Shown here: positions 29,893-37,758 of the stretch, piece by piece
Layout: every line of letters starts with the position of its first letter
How positions within the stretch are numbered: the first letter of the stretch is position 1
Source: Stutzerimonas stutzeri RCH2
GTDB taxonomy: Bacteria; Pseudomonadota; Gammaproteobacteria; Pseudomonadales; Pseudomonadaceae
DNA length: 64,000 nt
Direction: 5' to 3'
Assembly (NCBI RefSeq): GCF_000327065.1
Contig: NC_019936.1
Coordinates: forward strand, 1,426,001 to 1,490,000
Notes under the pieces: model-generated
What the model was told of the DNA's origin: nothing
Seen by the model: the letters and a program-made list of their open reading frames with translations, nothing else
Database searches by the model: none
Position numbers and translations under genes: made by a program

Positions 29893-31530
29893 TCAGTTGC
29901 TCTGCACTTCGGACTGGCCCGCGTCAGCCATCATCGCCTTGGCCAGGGCTTCGGCGACCTTGATGCCATCCACGCCCGCCGAGAGAATGCCGCCGGCGTA
30001 ACCCGCACCTTCACCGGCCGGATACAGCCCGCGCAGGTTGAGGCTTTGCAGCGTCTCGTTATCGCGGGTGATGCGCACCGGCGAGGAGGTGCGGGTTTCG
30101 ATGCCGGTGAGCACTGCGTCAGCGCGATCGAAACCGCGGATCTGCTTGCCGAATGCCGGCAGCGCCTCGCGGATGGCCTCGATCGCATACTCCGGCAGCG
30201 ACGGCGCCAGATCGCCCAGGCATACGCCCGGCTTGTAGGAGGGCTCGACCTCGCCGAACGCGGTCGACGGCACGCCGCGGATGAAGTCGCCGACCAGTTG
30301 CGCCGGTGCGCAGTAATCGCTGCCGCCCAGCGCATAAGCGCGTGATTCCAGACGCTCCTGCAGCTCCACGCCGGCCAGTGCGTCGCCGGGGAAGTCCTGC
30401 TCGGGGTTGATGCCAACCACGATGCCGGCGTTGGCATTGCGCTCGTTACGCGAGTACTGGCTCATGCCGTTGGTCACCACGCGCCCCGGCTCGGATGTTG
30501 CGGCCACCACGGTGCCGCCGGGGCACATGCAGAAGCTGTAGACCGCACGGCCGTTCTTGGCGTGGTAGACCAGTTTGTAGTCTGCAGCGCCGAGCTCCGG
30601 ATGGCCGGCGTACTTGCCCAGACGGGCCTGGTCGATCATGCCCTGCGGGTGCTCGATACGGAAACCGATGGCAAATGGCTTGGCCTCGATATACACGCCC
30701 TGGCGGTGCAGCATACGGAAGGTGTCGCGCGAGCTGTGGCCCAGCGCCAGCACTACGTGGCGGCTGCGCAGTGTCTCGCCACTGGCCAGCACCACGCCTT
30801 CGAGCTGACCATCGTCGATCACGAGATCCGTGACCTTGCTTTCGAAGCGCACCTCGCCACCGAGGGCGATGATTTCCTCGCGCATCGCCGCAACCACGCC
30901 GGTAAGGCGGAAGGTACCGATGTGCGGCTTGCTGACATACATGATCTCTTCCGGCGCGCCGGCGCGGACGAACTCGTGCATCACTTTGCGGGCGTAGAAC
31001 TTGGGGTCCTTGATCTGGCTGTAGAGCTTGCCGTCCGAGAACAGCCCGGCGCCGCCTTCGCCGAACTGCACGTTGGATTCCGGCGTGAGGGTCTTCTTGC
31101 GCCACAGGGCCCAGGTGTCCTTGGTGCGGCTGCGCACATCCTTGCCGCGCTCGAGCACGATGGGCTTGAAGCCCATCTGTGCGAGCAGCAGCGCGGCGAA
31201 CAGCCCACAGGGGCCGAAGCCCACCACCAGCGGCCGCTCGGTCAGATTGGCCGGGGCCTGACCGACCGGGTAGTAGCGTGTGTCGGGCGCCGGACGCACG
31301 TGGTTGTCGTCGGCGAAGCGCGCCAGGACCGCCGCCTCGTCACGAACCTCAACGTCGACGATGTAGATGAACAGGATGACGCTGTTCTTCTTGCGCGCAT
31401 CGTAGCTGCGCTTGAACACGGTGAAGTCCAGCAGGTCGGCGTCGCTGATGTTCAGACGCTTGACGATGGCCTCGCGCAGCGCATCGGCGGGATGCTCGAG
31501 GGGCAGGGACAGTTCGGTGATGCGAATCAT
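29893..31530 (-). CDS. FAD-dependent dehydrogenase of the COG2509 type
   Basis: A 545-residue flavoprotein. An N-terminal domain of about 100 residues (MIRITELSLPLEHPAD) precedes the dinucleotide-binding fold GFGPCGLFAALLLAQMG and the ERG segment. Further conserved parts are GEGGAGLFSDGKLYS, ALGHSSRDTF and CMCPGGTVVAATSEPG. The family is widespread and usually annotated as an uncharacterised NAD(P)/FAD-dependent oxidoreductase; its substrate is unknown to me. The start at 31530 is chosen for a GGATT site and family N-terminus; the frame runs open upstream to 31743 without support. It is divergent from rlmE and shares a 246-bp intergenic region with it. Confidence 0.88.
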   Translation of the reverse strand: MIRITELSLPLEHPADALREAIVKRLNISDADLLDFTVFKRSYDARKKNSVILFIYIVDVEVRDEAAVLARFADDNHVRPAPDTRYYPVGQAPANLTERPLVVGFGPCGLFAALLLAQMGFKPIVLERGKDVRSRTKDTWALWRKKTLTPESNVQFGEGGAGLFSDGKLYSQIKDPKFYARKVMHEFVRAGAPEEIMYVSKPHIGTFRLTGVVAAMREEIIALGGEVRFESKVTDLVIDDGQLEGVVLASGETLRSRHVVLALGHSSRDTFRMLHRQGVYIEAKPFAIGFRIEHPQGMIDQARLGKYAGHPELGAADYKLVYHAKNGRAVYSFCMCPGGTVVAATSEPGRVVTNGMSQYSRNERNANAGIVVGINPEQDFPGDALAGVELQERLESRAYALGGSDYCAPAQLVGDFIRGVPSTAFGEVEPSYKPGVCLGDLAPSLPEYAIEAIREALPAFGKQIRGFDRADAVLTGIETRTSSPVRITRDNETLQSLNLRGLYPAGEGAGYAGGILSAGVDGIKVAEALAKAMMADAGQSEVQSN

Positions 31531-31688
31531 GGCGGTAATCCTGGCCGGTGACTCCGGCAGAGGAAGCAACTTGAGAGGGGAGAATGAGGCGCGGATTGTA
31601 CCGGCGACGCGCACGCCTGTCAGGCGGCGCTGGCTGCCCTTCAGGGGCAGGTGCTGCGCCCGGCGCCCGCGGGCCGGCATTATCGGCT

Positions 31689-31694
31689 TATAAT
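31689..31694 (+). promoter_or_regulatory. Consensus -10 element upstream of rlmE
   Basis: A perfect TATAAT lies 83 bp before the rlmE ATG. No good -35 is seen at 16-18 bp upstream, where the DNA is very GC-rich. Confidence 0.45.
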
Positions 31695-31776
31695 CGCCGC
31701 CAATTTGCCCGACAGTTGCGCAGGGTCCTGCCTGTTGGCGCACGTCTTACCTTGATTCTCCGTGGTTGGCTCTAAC

Positions 31777-32397
31777 ATGAAACGATCCAAAAGCAGCCGT
31801 CGTTGGCTGGATGAACACGTCAACGATCCCTTCGTCAAACGCGCGCAGAAGGATGGCTTGCGCTCGCGCTCCAGCTACAAGCTGATCGAGCTGAACGAGA
31901 AGGACAAACTGATACGCCCCGGCATGCTGGTCATGGACCTGGGTTCCGCCCCCGGTGGCTGGTCGCAGGTGGCCGGCGGCATCGTCGGTGAAAAGGGCAA
32001 GGTGCTGGCCACCGACATCCTGCCGATGGGCGGGTTGGACAACGTCGATTTCGTGCAGGGCGATTTCACCGAGGATGCCGTGTTCCAGCAGATCCTCGAC
32101 ATGCTCGACGGCCGGCAGCCCGACCTGATCGTCTCCGACATCGCGCCGAACATCAGCGGCGTCGCCGCCGCCGACCAGGCTGCCTCGATGTATCTGGTGG
32201 AACTCACCCTCGACATGGTTCGCCAGGTGCTCAAACCCGGTGGTAACTATGTGGTCAAGGTGTTCCAGGGCGAAGGCTCGGACGAGTTCCTCAAGGACGT
32301 GCGCAGCTCGTTCGAGAAGGTGGTGATCCGCAAGCCGGAAGCCTCGCGCCCGCGTTCGCGTGAGGTCTATCTGGTGGCGAAGGGCTTCAAGGGCTAG
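31777..32397 (+). CDS. rlmE: 23S rRNA 2'-O-ribose U2552 methyltransferase RlmE
   Basis: A 206-residue Rossmann methyltransferase matching RrmJ/FtsJ in length. A basic RNA-binding N-terminus (KRSKSSRRWLDEHVNDPFVKRAQ) is followed by the SAM site DLGSAPGGWSQV and the K-D-K-E catalytic tetrad, with K in RSSYKLIE, D in SDIAPNISG, K in GGNYVVKVFQGEGSDEF and E in SREVYLV. It methylates U2552 in the A-loop late in 50S assembly. The ATG at 31777 is chosen over a GTG at 31762. In most pseudomonads I would expect yhbY and ftsH beside it, but neither is present here. Confidence 0.95.
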   Translation: MKRSKSSRRWLDEHVNDPFVKRAQKDGLRSRSSYKLIELNEKDKLIRPGMLVMDLGSAPGGWSQVAGGIVGEKGKVLATDILPMGGLDNVDFVQGDFTEDAVFQQILDMLDGRQPDLIVSDIAPNISGVAAADQAASMYLVELTLDMVRQVLKPGGNYVVKVFQGEGSDEFLKDVRSSFEKVVIRKPEASRPRSREVYLVAKGFKG

Positions 32398-32416
32398 CGA
32401 TTCGGTGCGGCAGGAA

Positions 32417-32436
32417 GGCTGGCCCGAAGGCCAGCC
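32417..32436 (+). terminator. Hairpin terminator after rlmE
   Basis: A perfect 8-bp stem GGCTGGCC/GGCCAGCC with a CGAA tetraloop lies 19 bp after the stop. There is no T-run. Confidence 0.6.
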
Positions 32437-32445
32437 CGTACATGT

Positions 32446-32670
32446 TCAGAGTTCTAGCGATGCACCGTCTTCAGGCATGCGGACGCGCTCGCTGATTCCC
32501 TTCTCATCGACATACTTCTTCAGCTCCTCGCGTGTCAGCGCCACAGGGCCGATGGCGTCGAATCGCGCCCGGCATGCGGCGCAGCTTTATTACCTCCTGA
32601 CACGTCTTCCTCGACCATGATGCCAGCAACTTCGAAGCCGCTCAGTTGGCTTTCCCATCCAGCCAGATGA
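32446..32670 (-). pseudogene. Possible frameshifted remnant of a small minus-strand gene
   Basis: Read on the minus strand, one frame gives ESQLSGFEVAGIMVEEDVSG and a second, starting about 60 bases further on, gives CRARFDAIGPVALTREELKK and continues to a stop at 32446-32448. Both look like protein: charged helices, and codon use like the neighbours. They are joined if one base was lost near 32580. I do not recognise the family. It may also be chance coding-like sequence. Confidence 0.25.
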
Positions 32671-32743
32671 CTTCCCTACCAGCGCCGCGGTGAGCTCTGC
32701 GCGCCCGTCCGCCATGCCGCGCTGCTCGCGGGCATAGTGTGGA

Positions 32744-32763
32744 AAAGATTGTATACAATCTTT
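32744..32763. promoter_or_regulatory. Perfect 20-bp palindromic operator
   Basis: AAAGATTGTATACAATCTTT is an exact inverted repeat with the TTGTATACAA core seen for many GntR-family regulators. It abuts the candidate -35 of the ureidoglycine aminohydrolase gene. Confidence 0.75.
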
Positions 32764-32789
32764 GACGATTCACATCTCCATTGTATACA
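32762..32789 (+). promoter_or_regulatory. Candidate sigma-70 promoter of the ureide gene
   Basis: TTGACG (32762-32767) and TATACA (32784-32789) are 16 bp apart. The -10 lies inside the second palindrome, so a bound repressor would block polymerase. Confidence 0.5.
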
Positions 32790-32791
32790 GT
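32780..32791. promoter_or_regulatory. Second TGTATACA operator
   Basis: ATTGTATACAGT repeats the core of the first operator with one mismatched pair. Centre-to-centre distance is 32 bp, about three helical turns. Confidence 0.65.
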
Positions 32792-32851
32792 TGCCTCTCC
32801 ATCCACCTGGCTTGCGGCTGTTCGGCAAGCCCTCCATGCACCTGGAGAACC

Positions 32852-33691
32852 ATGGCAAGCACAACGTACTACGTCCCCAAGGGCGGACATCCCGAGCAGA
32901 CTCAACTGCTGACCGACCGTGCAATGTTCACCGAAGCCTACGCAGTCATTCCCAAGGGGGTGCTGCGCGACATCGTCACCAGCCATTTGCCCTTCTGGGA
33001 CAACATGCGCATGTGGGTGCTGTCCCGTCCGCTCTCGGGCTTTGCCGAAACCTTTTCCCAGTACATCGTGGAGCTTGGTGCCGGCGGCGGCAGTGAACGG
33101 CCCGAGCAGGACCCGAACGCCGAGGGCGTACTGTTCGTCGTCGATGGCGAGTTCTCGCTGACGATCGAGGGAACCCTCTATGCCATGCGTCCCGGCAGCT
33201 ATGCGTTCATACCGCCAGCGGCGAAATGGAGCGTGCGCAACACCGGGGCGACGCCGGTACGTTTCCACTGGATCCGCAAGGGCTATCAGGCCGTCGAGGG
33301 CTTGCCCTACCCGGAGGCCTTCGTGACCAACGAGAACGATATCGAGCCGATCCCCATGCCGGGTACCGATGGCAAATGGGTGACCACGCGCTTCGTCGAC
33401 ATGAGCGACATGCGCCACGACATGCACGTCAACATCGTCACCTTCGAGCCAGGTGCGGTCATTCCCTTTGCCGAAACCCACGTGATGGAACACGGCCTCT
33501 ACGTCCTGGAAGGCAAGGCGGTGTATCGCCTGAATCAGGATTGGGTCGAGGTCGAGGCGGGCGACTACATGTGGCTGCGCGCGTTCTGTCCGCAGGCCTG
33601 CTATTCCGGCGGCCCGGGCAAGTTCCGCTACCTGCTGTACAAGGACGTGAACCGTCACATGGACCTGGGCCGGTTCAACCAGCGGGCCTGA
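32852..33691 (+). CDS. allE: (S)-Ureidoglycine aminohydrolase
   Basis: A 279-residue bicupin protein resembling E. coli AllE (YlbA), which converts (S)-ureidoglycine to (S)-ureidoglycolate and ammonia in purine/allantoin breakdown. The N-terminal cupin carries EGVLFVVDGEFSLTIEG. The C-terminal cupin carries the Mn-binding set E-x-H-x3-H in AETHVMEHGLYVLEG, with the later Gln in CPQACY. The ATG at 32852 follows CTGGAGAACC; the frame is open upstream to 32762 but runs through the promoter. No other ureide gene (allantoinase, allantoate amidohydrolase, uricase) lies nearby, so it acts with partners encoded elsewhere. The two palindromes suggest repression by a GntR-type regulator not present here. 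Confidence 0.9.
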   Translation: MASTTYYVPKGGHPEQTQLLTDRAMFTEAYAVIPKGVLRDIVTSHLPFWDNMRMWVLSRPLSGFAETFSQYIVELGAGGGSERPEQDPNAEGVLFVVDGEFSLTIEGTLYAMRPGSYAFIPPAAKWSVRNTGATPVRFHWIRKGYQAVEGLPYPEAFVTNENDIEPIPMPGTDGKWVTTRFVDMSDMRHDMHVNIVTFEPGAVIPFAETHVMEHGLYVLEGKAVYRLNQDWVEVEAGDYMWLRAFCPQACYSGGPGKFRYLLYKDVNRHMDLGRFNQRA

Positions 33692-33700
33692 CTTTCAAGA

Positions 33701-33727
33701 AGTGCCTTCGCTAGCTGCGAAGGCACT
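33701..33727 (+). terminator. Terminator hairpin after the ureide gene
   Basis: An 11-bp stem AGTGCCTTCGC/GCGAAGGCACT with a 5-base loop begins 9 bp after the stop. A second stem CAGAGCAG/CTGCTCTG follows at 33733-33755, before the converging hydrolase gene. Confidence 0.7.
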
Positions 33728-33777
33728 GCGTCCAGAGCAGGCATGAGCTGCTCTGCAGCGTCTGTCCGCGCAGCGAG

Positions 33778-34593
33778 TTAGTCGATCCGCTGCAGGAACC
33801 GGCCGATCCGCTCCAGCACCTGTTCCGGTTCCTCGCGATGCGGTACATGCCCCACACCGGGGAGCAGCGCCTGTTCGACCTTGCCGCTGGCGTGTTCGGC
33901 GATCAGCTGGGGGTGGCGTTCGGAGCCGAACTCATCGTCACCGCCATGGATGGCAAGACTCGGGCAGCCGACTGCGGGCAGGGCATGGGCAAGCGTCCAT
34001 GCGGCGAAATCCGGCGCCAGCCAGGTATCGATCCACGCGCTCAGCACCCAGTCACTGCGATCGCCGTGATAGCGGCGCAGGCGCTCGCGTTGCGCCGGGT
34101 CGGCGAACCAGGCTTTGGCCTCGCGGATTCCCGCGAGGGTACGCGCCTCGACGAAGGTGACGGCCGACATCGTGATCATCGCCTGACAGGCCTCGGGATA
34201 TTGCGCAGCACAATGCACGGCCATGCTGCCGCCGACGCTGTGTCCAAGTACCACGAAGCGCTCGATCCCCAGGTGTGCCAGCACTCGGGCGAAGCCTTGC
34301 GCAGCTTCGTCTTCGACGAAGGTCGGTGCCGGCGGAGTGGTCAACCGGTCGGAGCGGCCGAAACCCAGCCGGTCATAGGCGACCACCGTTCGGCCGGTGG
34401 CATTGGCGAGGGCGGCGGGAAAATCTTTCCATTGCTCGACGCAACCGAGCGACTCATGCAACAGCAGTATTGGTGCCCGGTCCGGCCGAAGCGCATCGGC
34501 GTCGGGGATCCAGCTGCGGACGAAGGTCCGACCATGGGCGTCCTCTATCCAGAGATCGGCCAGGCGGTCATCGAGCGTTGCACTGAGGGTCAT
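33778..34593 (-). CDS. Alpha/beta hydrolase
   Basis: A 271-residue alpha/beta-hydrolase fold protein without a signal peptide. The oxyanion segment LLLHESLG, the nucleophile elbow GHSVGGS, an acid residue in IHGGDDEFGSE and the catalytic His in GVGHVPHREE are all visible. The family includes esterases, lactonases and C-C hydrolases; the substrate cannot be told. The gene lies alone, convergent with the ureide gene, and a MerR/LiuR-like palindrome lies 46-62 bp upstream of its start, hinting at control linked to acyl-CoA or branched-chain catabolism. Confidence 0.85.
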   Translation of the reverse strand: MTLSATLDDRLADLWIEDAHGRTFVRSWIPDADALRPDRAPILLLHESLGCVEQWKDFPAALANATGRTVVAYDRLGFGRSDRLTTPPAPTFVEDEAAQGFARVLAHLGIERFVVLGHSVGGSMAVHCAAQYPEACQAMITMSAVTFVEARTLAGIREAKAWFADPAQRERLRRYHGDRSDWVLSAWIDTWLAPDFAAWTLAHALPAVGCPSLAIHGGDDEFGSERHPQLIAEHASGKVEQALLPGVGHVPHREEPEQVLERIGRFLQRID

Positions 34594-34639
34594 GGACGGA
34601 GATTCCTGAACGTTGCGAACGGCATAGCAGTACTGTTCT

Positions 34640-34655
34640 TTTACGTAAACGTCAA
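34640..34655. promoter_or_regulatory. Palindromic operator, LiuR/MerR-like
   Basis: TTTACGTAAACGTCAA (minus strand TTGACGTTTACGTAAA) is a near-palindrome around ACGTnnACGT. It resembles sites of MerR-family regulators of branched-chain amino-acid and acyl-CoA breakdown. On the minus strand its TTGACG end would serve as a -35. Confidence 0.4.
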
Positions 34656-34779
34656 CATGCAGTGGCGGATGTATCGCCGGGCGGCGCCTTGATCGAGAAG
34701 TGCCGGTCGTTGAGCGGGCTGTGAGGCGCTGGCGAACAGGAGTCAGCAGGGCCGGAAAAGCTGGGGTTGCCGACGAGCG

Positions 34780-35772
34780 CTATCGCGGTGAGCGCGAGGA
34801 CCGTGGGTCGGATGCCTCGACAGTTATCAGCTGGCCGTCCTTGCCCAGGTGCAAACGCATGAAGTCTTCGGCCAGCAGCAGTTGGCCGGAGTAGAGCACG
34901 TTGGCTTCGGCGCGCAGGTCTTCGATTGAGTGACCCCGCCCGGGGTGCTTCTGATAGCGCGCGCTGAAGTGGGTCAACACCAGATTCGGCAGGCCGACCG
35001 CTTGCGCAAAGCGCGCCACCGAGGCCGCGGTGCTGTGGCCGAAATCGTTGCGCGCATCGTTGGCGACCGCCTCGGTGTAGGTCGCTTCGTGCACCAGCAA
35101 CTGAGCACCGCGACAGGCATCGGCGAGCAGGTCGGGGCGGTCATTGTCGCCGCCGATGACGATGCGTTGCGGCGCGCGGCTGAAACTCAGGTAGTCATCG
35201 CTGCGCAGCACGCGGCCCTCGTGCTCGATGTCGAAGCCGCGCGCCAGTTGGCCCCAGAGCGGGCCGCGGGGCACGCCGTCGCGTTCGAGGCGCTCGATGT
35301 CCAGGCGCGGATCGGGCCGGGCCTCGGTGAAGCTGTAGCCATAGCAGGGTACGCGGTGGGACAGGGCGGTTGCTTCGATACGCATGTTTGGGCTGCGCCA
35401 CTCATCCAGCGACTCGACAGCGCGGAAGTCGAGCTCGTAACCCAGCCAGCTCTGGCTCATGTCCAGCGTCGTGCGTACCCAGGTTTCGATGCCCTGCGGC
35501 GCGATGATCGTCAGTGTGGCCTTGCGCCCCATCATCCCGGCGCTGGCCAGCAGGCCGGGCAGGCCATAGCAGTGGTCGCCATGTACATGGGTGATGCAGA
35601 TGGCGCGCAGGTCATGCAGCGACAGTGGCGTGCGCAGCAGTCGGTGCTGGGTGCCTTCGCCGCAATCGATCAGGTACCAGCTCTTGCCAGTGTCCTCCAG
35701 CAGCGCGAGAGCTGTGACATTGCGGGCCCGGGTGGGCGTGCCGGATGAGGTGCCGAGAAAGAGAAGATCCAC
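34780..35772 (-). CDS. rnz: Ribonuclease Z (RNase BN)
   Basis: A 330-residue metallo-beta-lactamase-fold nuclease. The N-terminus [18 protein letters not shown] is the tRNase Z signature. The zinc motif [13 protein letters not shown] is at residues 61-73, with H62, H64, D66 and H67, and further metal ligands lie in LLVHEATY and LTHFSARY. It removes 3' trailers from tRNA precursors and can act as an exonuclease in bacteria whose tRNA genes encode CCA. The ATG at 35772 matches the family start exactly. The last residues ([10 protein letters not shown]) form a short basic tail beyond the domain. Confidence 0.93.
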   Translation of the reverse strand: MDLLFLGTSSGTPTRARNVTALALLEDTGKSWYLIDCGEGTQHRLLRTPLSLHDLRAICITHVHGDHCYGLPGLLASAGMMGRKATLTIIAPQGIETWVRTTLDMSQSWLGYELDFRAVESLDEWRSPNMRIEATALSHRVPCYGYSFTEARPDPRLDIERLERDGVPRGPLWGQLARGFDIEHEGRVLRSDDYLSFSRAPQRIVIGGDNDRPDLLADACRGAQLLVHEATYTEAVANDARNDFGHSTAASVARFAQAVGLPNLVLTHFSARYQKHPGRGHSIEDLRAEANVLYSGQLLLAEDFMRLHLGKDGQLITVEASDPRSSRSPR

Positions 35773-35903
35773 GGGGCATGCTCTCCTGGTTGGGCTGGCT
35801 AGTATGCCGTACCCCGCCGGTGACGGCCGCCGGCCCGTCGTCGGAAGCGAATCCGCTCAGCCATCCACCGGGGGCCTGGAGGGGCGAAAAACAAGCCAGT
35901 GCA

Positions 35904-37505
35904 TCAGGCGATGCGTGCCAGTTGCTCGCCAATGAAGCGACGGTCATCGCTGTCGCTCTGGTCGAGCAGGCGGATCAGCAGGCGAGTTGCCTGCTCGACC
36001 TCGCCGCGGTCGATGCTGGCGAGTGCTTCGTTGAGCCGCTCGCGCAGATCAGCCTCGACAGCCGCGACGGGGGGCGTGATGGTCAGTGCATCGAGATCAT
36101 CCGGCAGGCTGGCGAGCATGTCATCCAGCAACTGCGCTGGCTGTGGCTGTGGCTGTGGTGCGGCTTGCGGCTGCGCTGCGACCAGCGCCACGCTAGCAGG
36201 CGCAGAAGGGGCGCGGTCGAGGTACTCGTCGAGCGACATCTCCGTTACAACCGGCACGTCTCGCTGGAAGGGGTTGATATCCGGGAAGGATGCTTCAGCC
36301 CGCTTCGCCTGAGCCTGGCGGGGCTCGCTGATGCTGGTTACAGCGACTGCGCGACGGCGATACCACAGCAAGGCGACCAGCAGGCTCAGTAACCCCAGCA
36401 GTGGAATCAGCCAGGAGCTGCCGGCGCTTGGCTCATGCATTGGCGGTGACATTACTACTGGCTGTACAGGCACCGTCTGCGGCTTCGGCTGCGCAGGCTG
36501 TTCGGCATGACCGGTTACGGCTGTAGCTTCCTCTACGGTGGCCTCTACGACGGCCGCAGCTGCCTGCCGTTGGGCGAGGGTGCTCTGCGCTTCGGCGAGC
36601 AGGCGATTCTGTTCGTCCATCTGCGCCTGCAGGCTCAGCACCTGGGCTTCGAGTTGCCTGAGCACATCGACCAGGCTCTGGTCCTGTCCAGCAGGCGTTT
36701 CGGCGAGCGCCGCGGGTAATTCGGCTTGAGACCGGGCTTGCGGCTGCTCCACGCGATCCTGCGCCGGCGCAGCGGGCTTCGCTGCGGTCGATACCACCGA
36801 TGCGCCGGACTCTGCGCTATCGGGCAGAAGCAGCTCGGCACCGACACGCAGACGATTGCGGTCCCCATTGATGAACGCTGCAGGATTGAGTCGATACAGG
36901 TCGGCCATCAGTGCTTCACGGGAGGTCGACGGGGAAACCTCCACCCGTCCCGAGATGCTCCACAGGCTGTCGCCCGGCATGATCCGATAGCGTTTGCCTT
37001 GCGCGGCCGCCGGCAGTGGCTCGATGGTTTCCGCTCGGGTGGGCTGGCTACGGGTGACTCGCGGCGCTTCTGGTTGGGCTTGTGGTTGCGCCGAAAGCGC
37101 CGGCTGATACAGCGGCGGATCGAGCAGCAGCGTGTACTCGCGCAATAGCTGGCCGCCCGGTAGCGTCAGTTCGATGATGAAATTCAGGTACGGCTCTTTC
37201 ACCGGGGCAGTGGAGGTTACACGGATACGGTGCCGGCCCTGCTCGAGCACCGGCAGGAAACTCAAACCTGCCAGAAAGGCTGGGCGCTCGACGCCAGCGC
37301 GAGCGAAGACATCACTCGGGGCGAGGCGTACCTTGATTTCATCACTGTTCAGGTTGCGTGCATCGAGCAGCTCGATGTCGGCCTTCAGCGGCTCGGCCAG
37401 CGCTGAATGCAGGCTGATTTCTCCCAGCCCGAGTGCGCAGGCGAATGGCGTGAAAACGGCAGCGATCAGCGCGAATGGCCAAACAGCGAGACGAAAGGGC
37501 GACAT
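35904..37505 (-). CDS. Short FimV-like inner-membrane protein with LysM domain
   Basis: A 533-residue protein built like FimV but about 60% of its usual length. It has a signal peptide (residues 1-25), the FimV N-terminal domain (LGEISLHSALAEPLKADIELL), a LysM-like segment (YRIMPGDSLWSISGRV, then a LYRLNPAAF part), a coiled coil (LRQLEAQVLSLQAQMDEQNR), one transmembrane helix (WLIPLLGLLSLLVALLWYRRR) and a C-terminal FimV-type cytoplasmic helical domain (EQATRLLIRLL). Full FimV organises type IV pili and polar cAMP signalling; this paralogue may have a related polar scaffold role. The periplasmic linker is Pro/Gln/Ala-rich. The ATG at 37505 lies at the signal peptide start. Confidence 0.85.
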   Translation of the reverse strand: MSPFRLAVWPFALIAAVFTPFACALGLGEISLHSALAEPLKADIELLDARNLNSDEIKVRLAPSDVFARAGVERPAFLAGLSFLPVLEQGRHRIRVTSTAPVKEPYLNFIIELTLPGGQLLREYTLLLDPPLYQPALSAQPQAQPEAPRVTRSQPTRAETIEPLPAAAQGKRYRIMPGDSLWSISGRVEVSPSTSREALMADLYRLNPAAFINGDRNRLRVGAELLLPDSAESGASVVSTAAKPAAPAQDRVEQPQARSQAELPAALAETPAGQDQSLVDVLRQLEAQVLSLQAQMDEQNRLLAEAQSTLAQRQAAAAVVEATVEEATAVTGHAEQPAQPKPQTVPVQPVVMSPPMHEPSAGSSWLIPLLGLLSLLVALLWYRRRAVAVTSISEPRQAQAKRAEASFPDINPFQRDVPVVTEMSLDEYLDRAPSAPASVALVAAQPQAAPQPQPQPAQLLDDMLASLPDDLDALTITPPVAAVEADLRERLNEALASIDRGEVEQATRLLIRLLDQSDSDDRRFIGEQLARIA

Positions 37506-37758
37506 AGTGTTCTCGTGCCATCAGGTAGCTGGGGGGCGGGCCGGCCGTGCTGAACCGGGCCGGGCAGGCGGCGATGGCGTGCGGCCGACTCCCCCGAGGC
37601 GAGCGTGAGGTGGCTATGATCATGCAATGATGGCACTTTGCCAAGTCGTTCACATTTTCCCGGATCGACGGCTACCCGGCGGGGGCGCTTCTACCAGGGA
37701 AAGCTACTGGTGCCCTGCGCTGGGTCTCAATTTTGCGGGACCGGGGGCCAGGCCGGTT

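Larger units (their letters stand above)
32398..32851. other. Intergenic region between rlmE and the ureide gene
   Basis: These 454 bp hold a terminator hairpin, a possible broken minus-strand coding remnant (about 32446-32670) and a promoter with two TGTATACA palindromes just before the next gene. I see no intact gene. Confidence 0.6.

Noticed and set aside
32700..32820. An N-terminal extension of the ureide protein from 32762
   Set aside because: The extension would be coded by the promoter and both operators and is Cys-rich; the MASTTYYVPKGG start at 32852 has a ribosome site.
36121..36180. Short direct repeats GGCTGTGGCTGTGGCTGTGG in the FimV-like gene
   Set aside because: They encode the Pro/Gln repeat linker and are ordinary coding low complexity, not a CRISPR or satellite.
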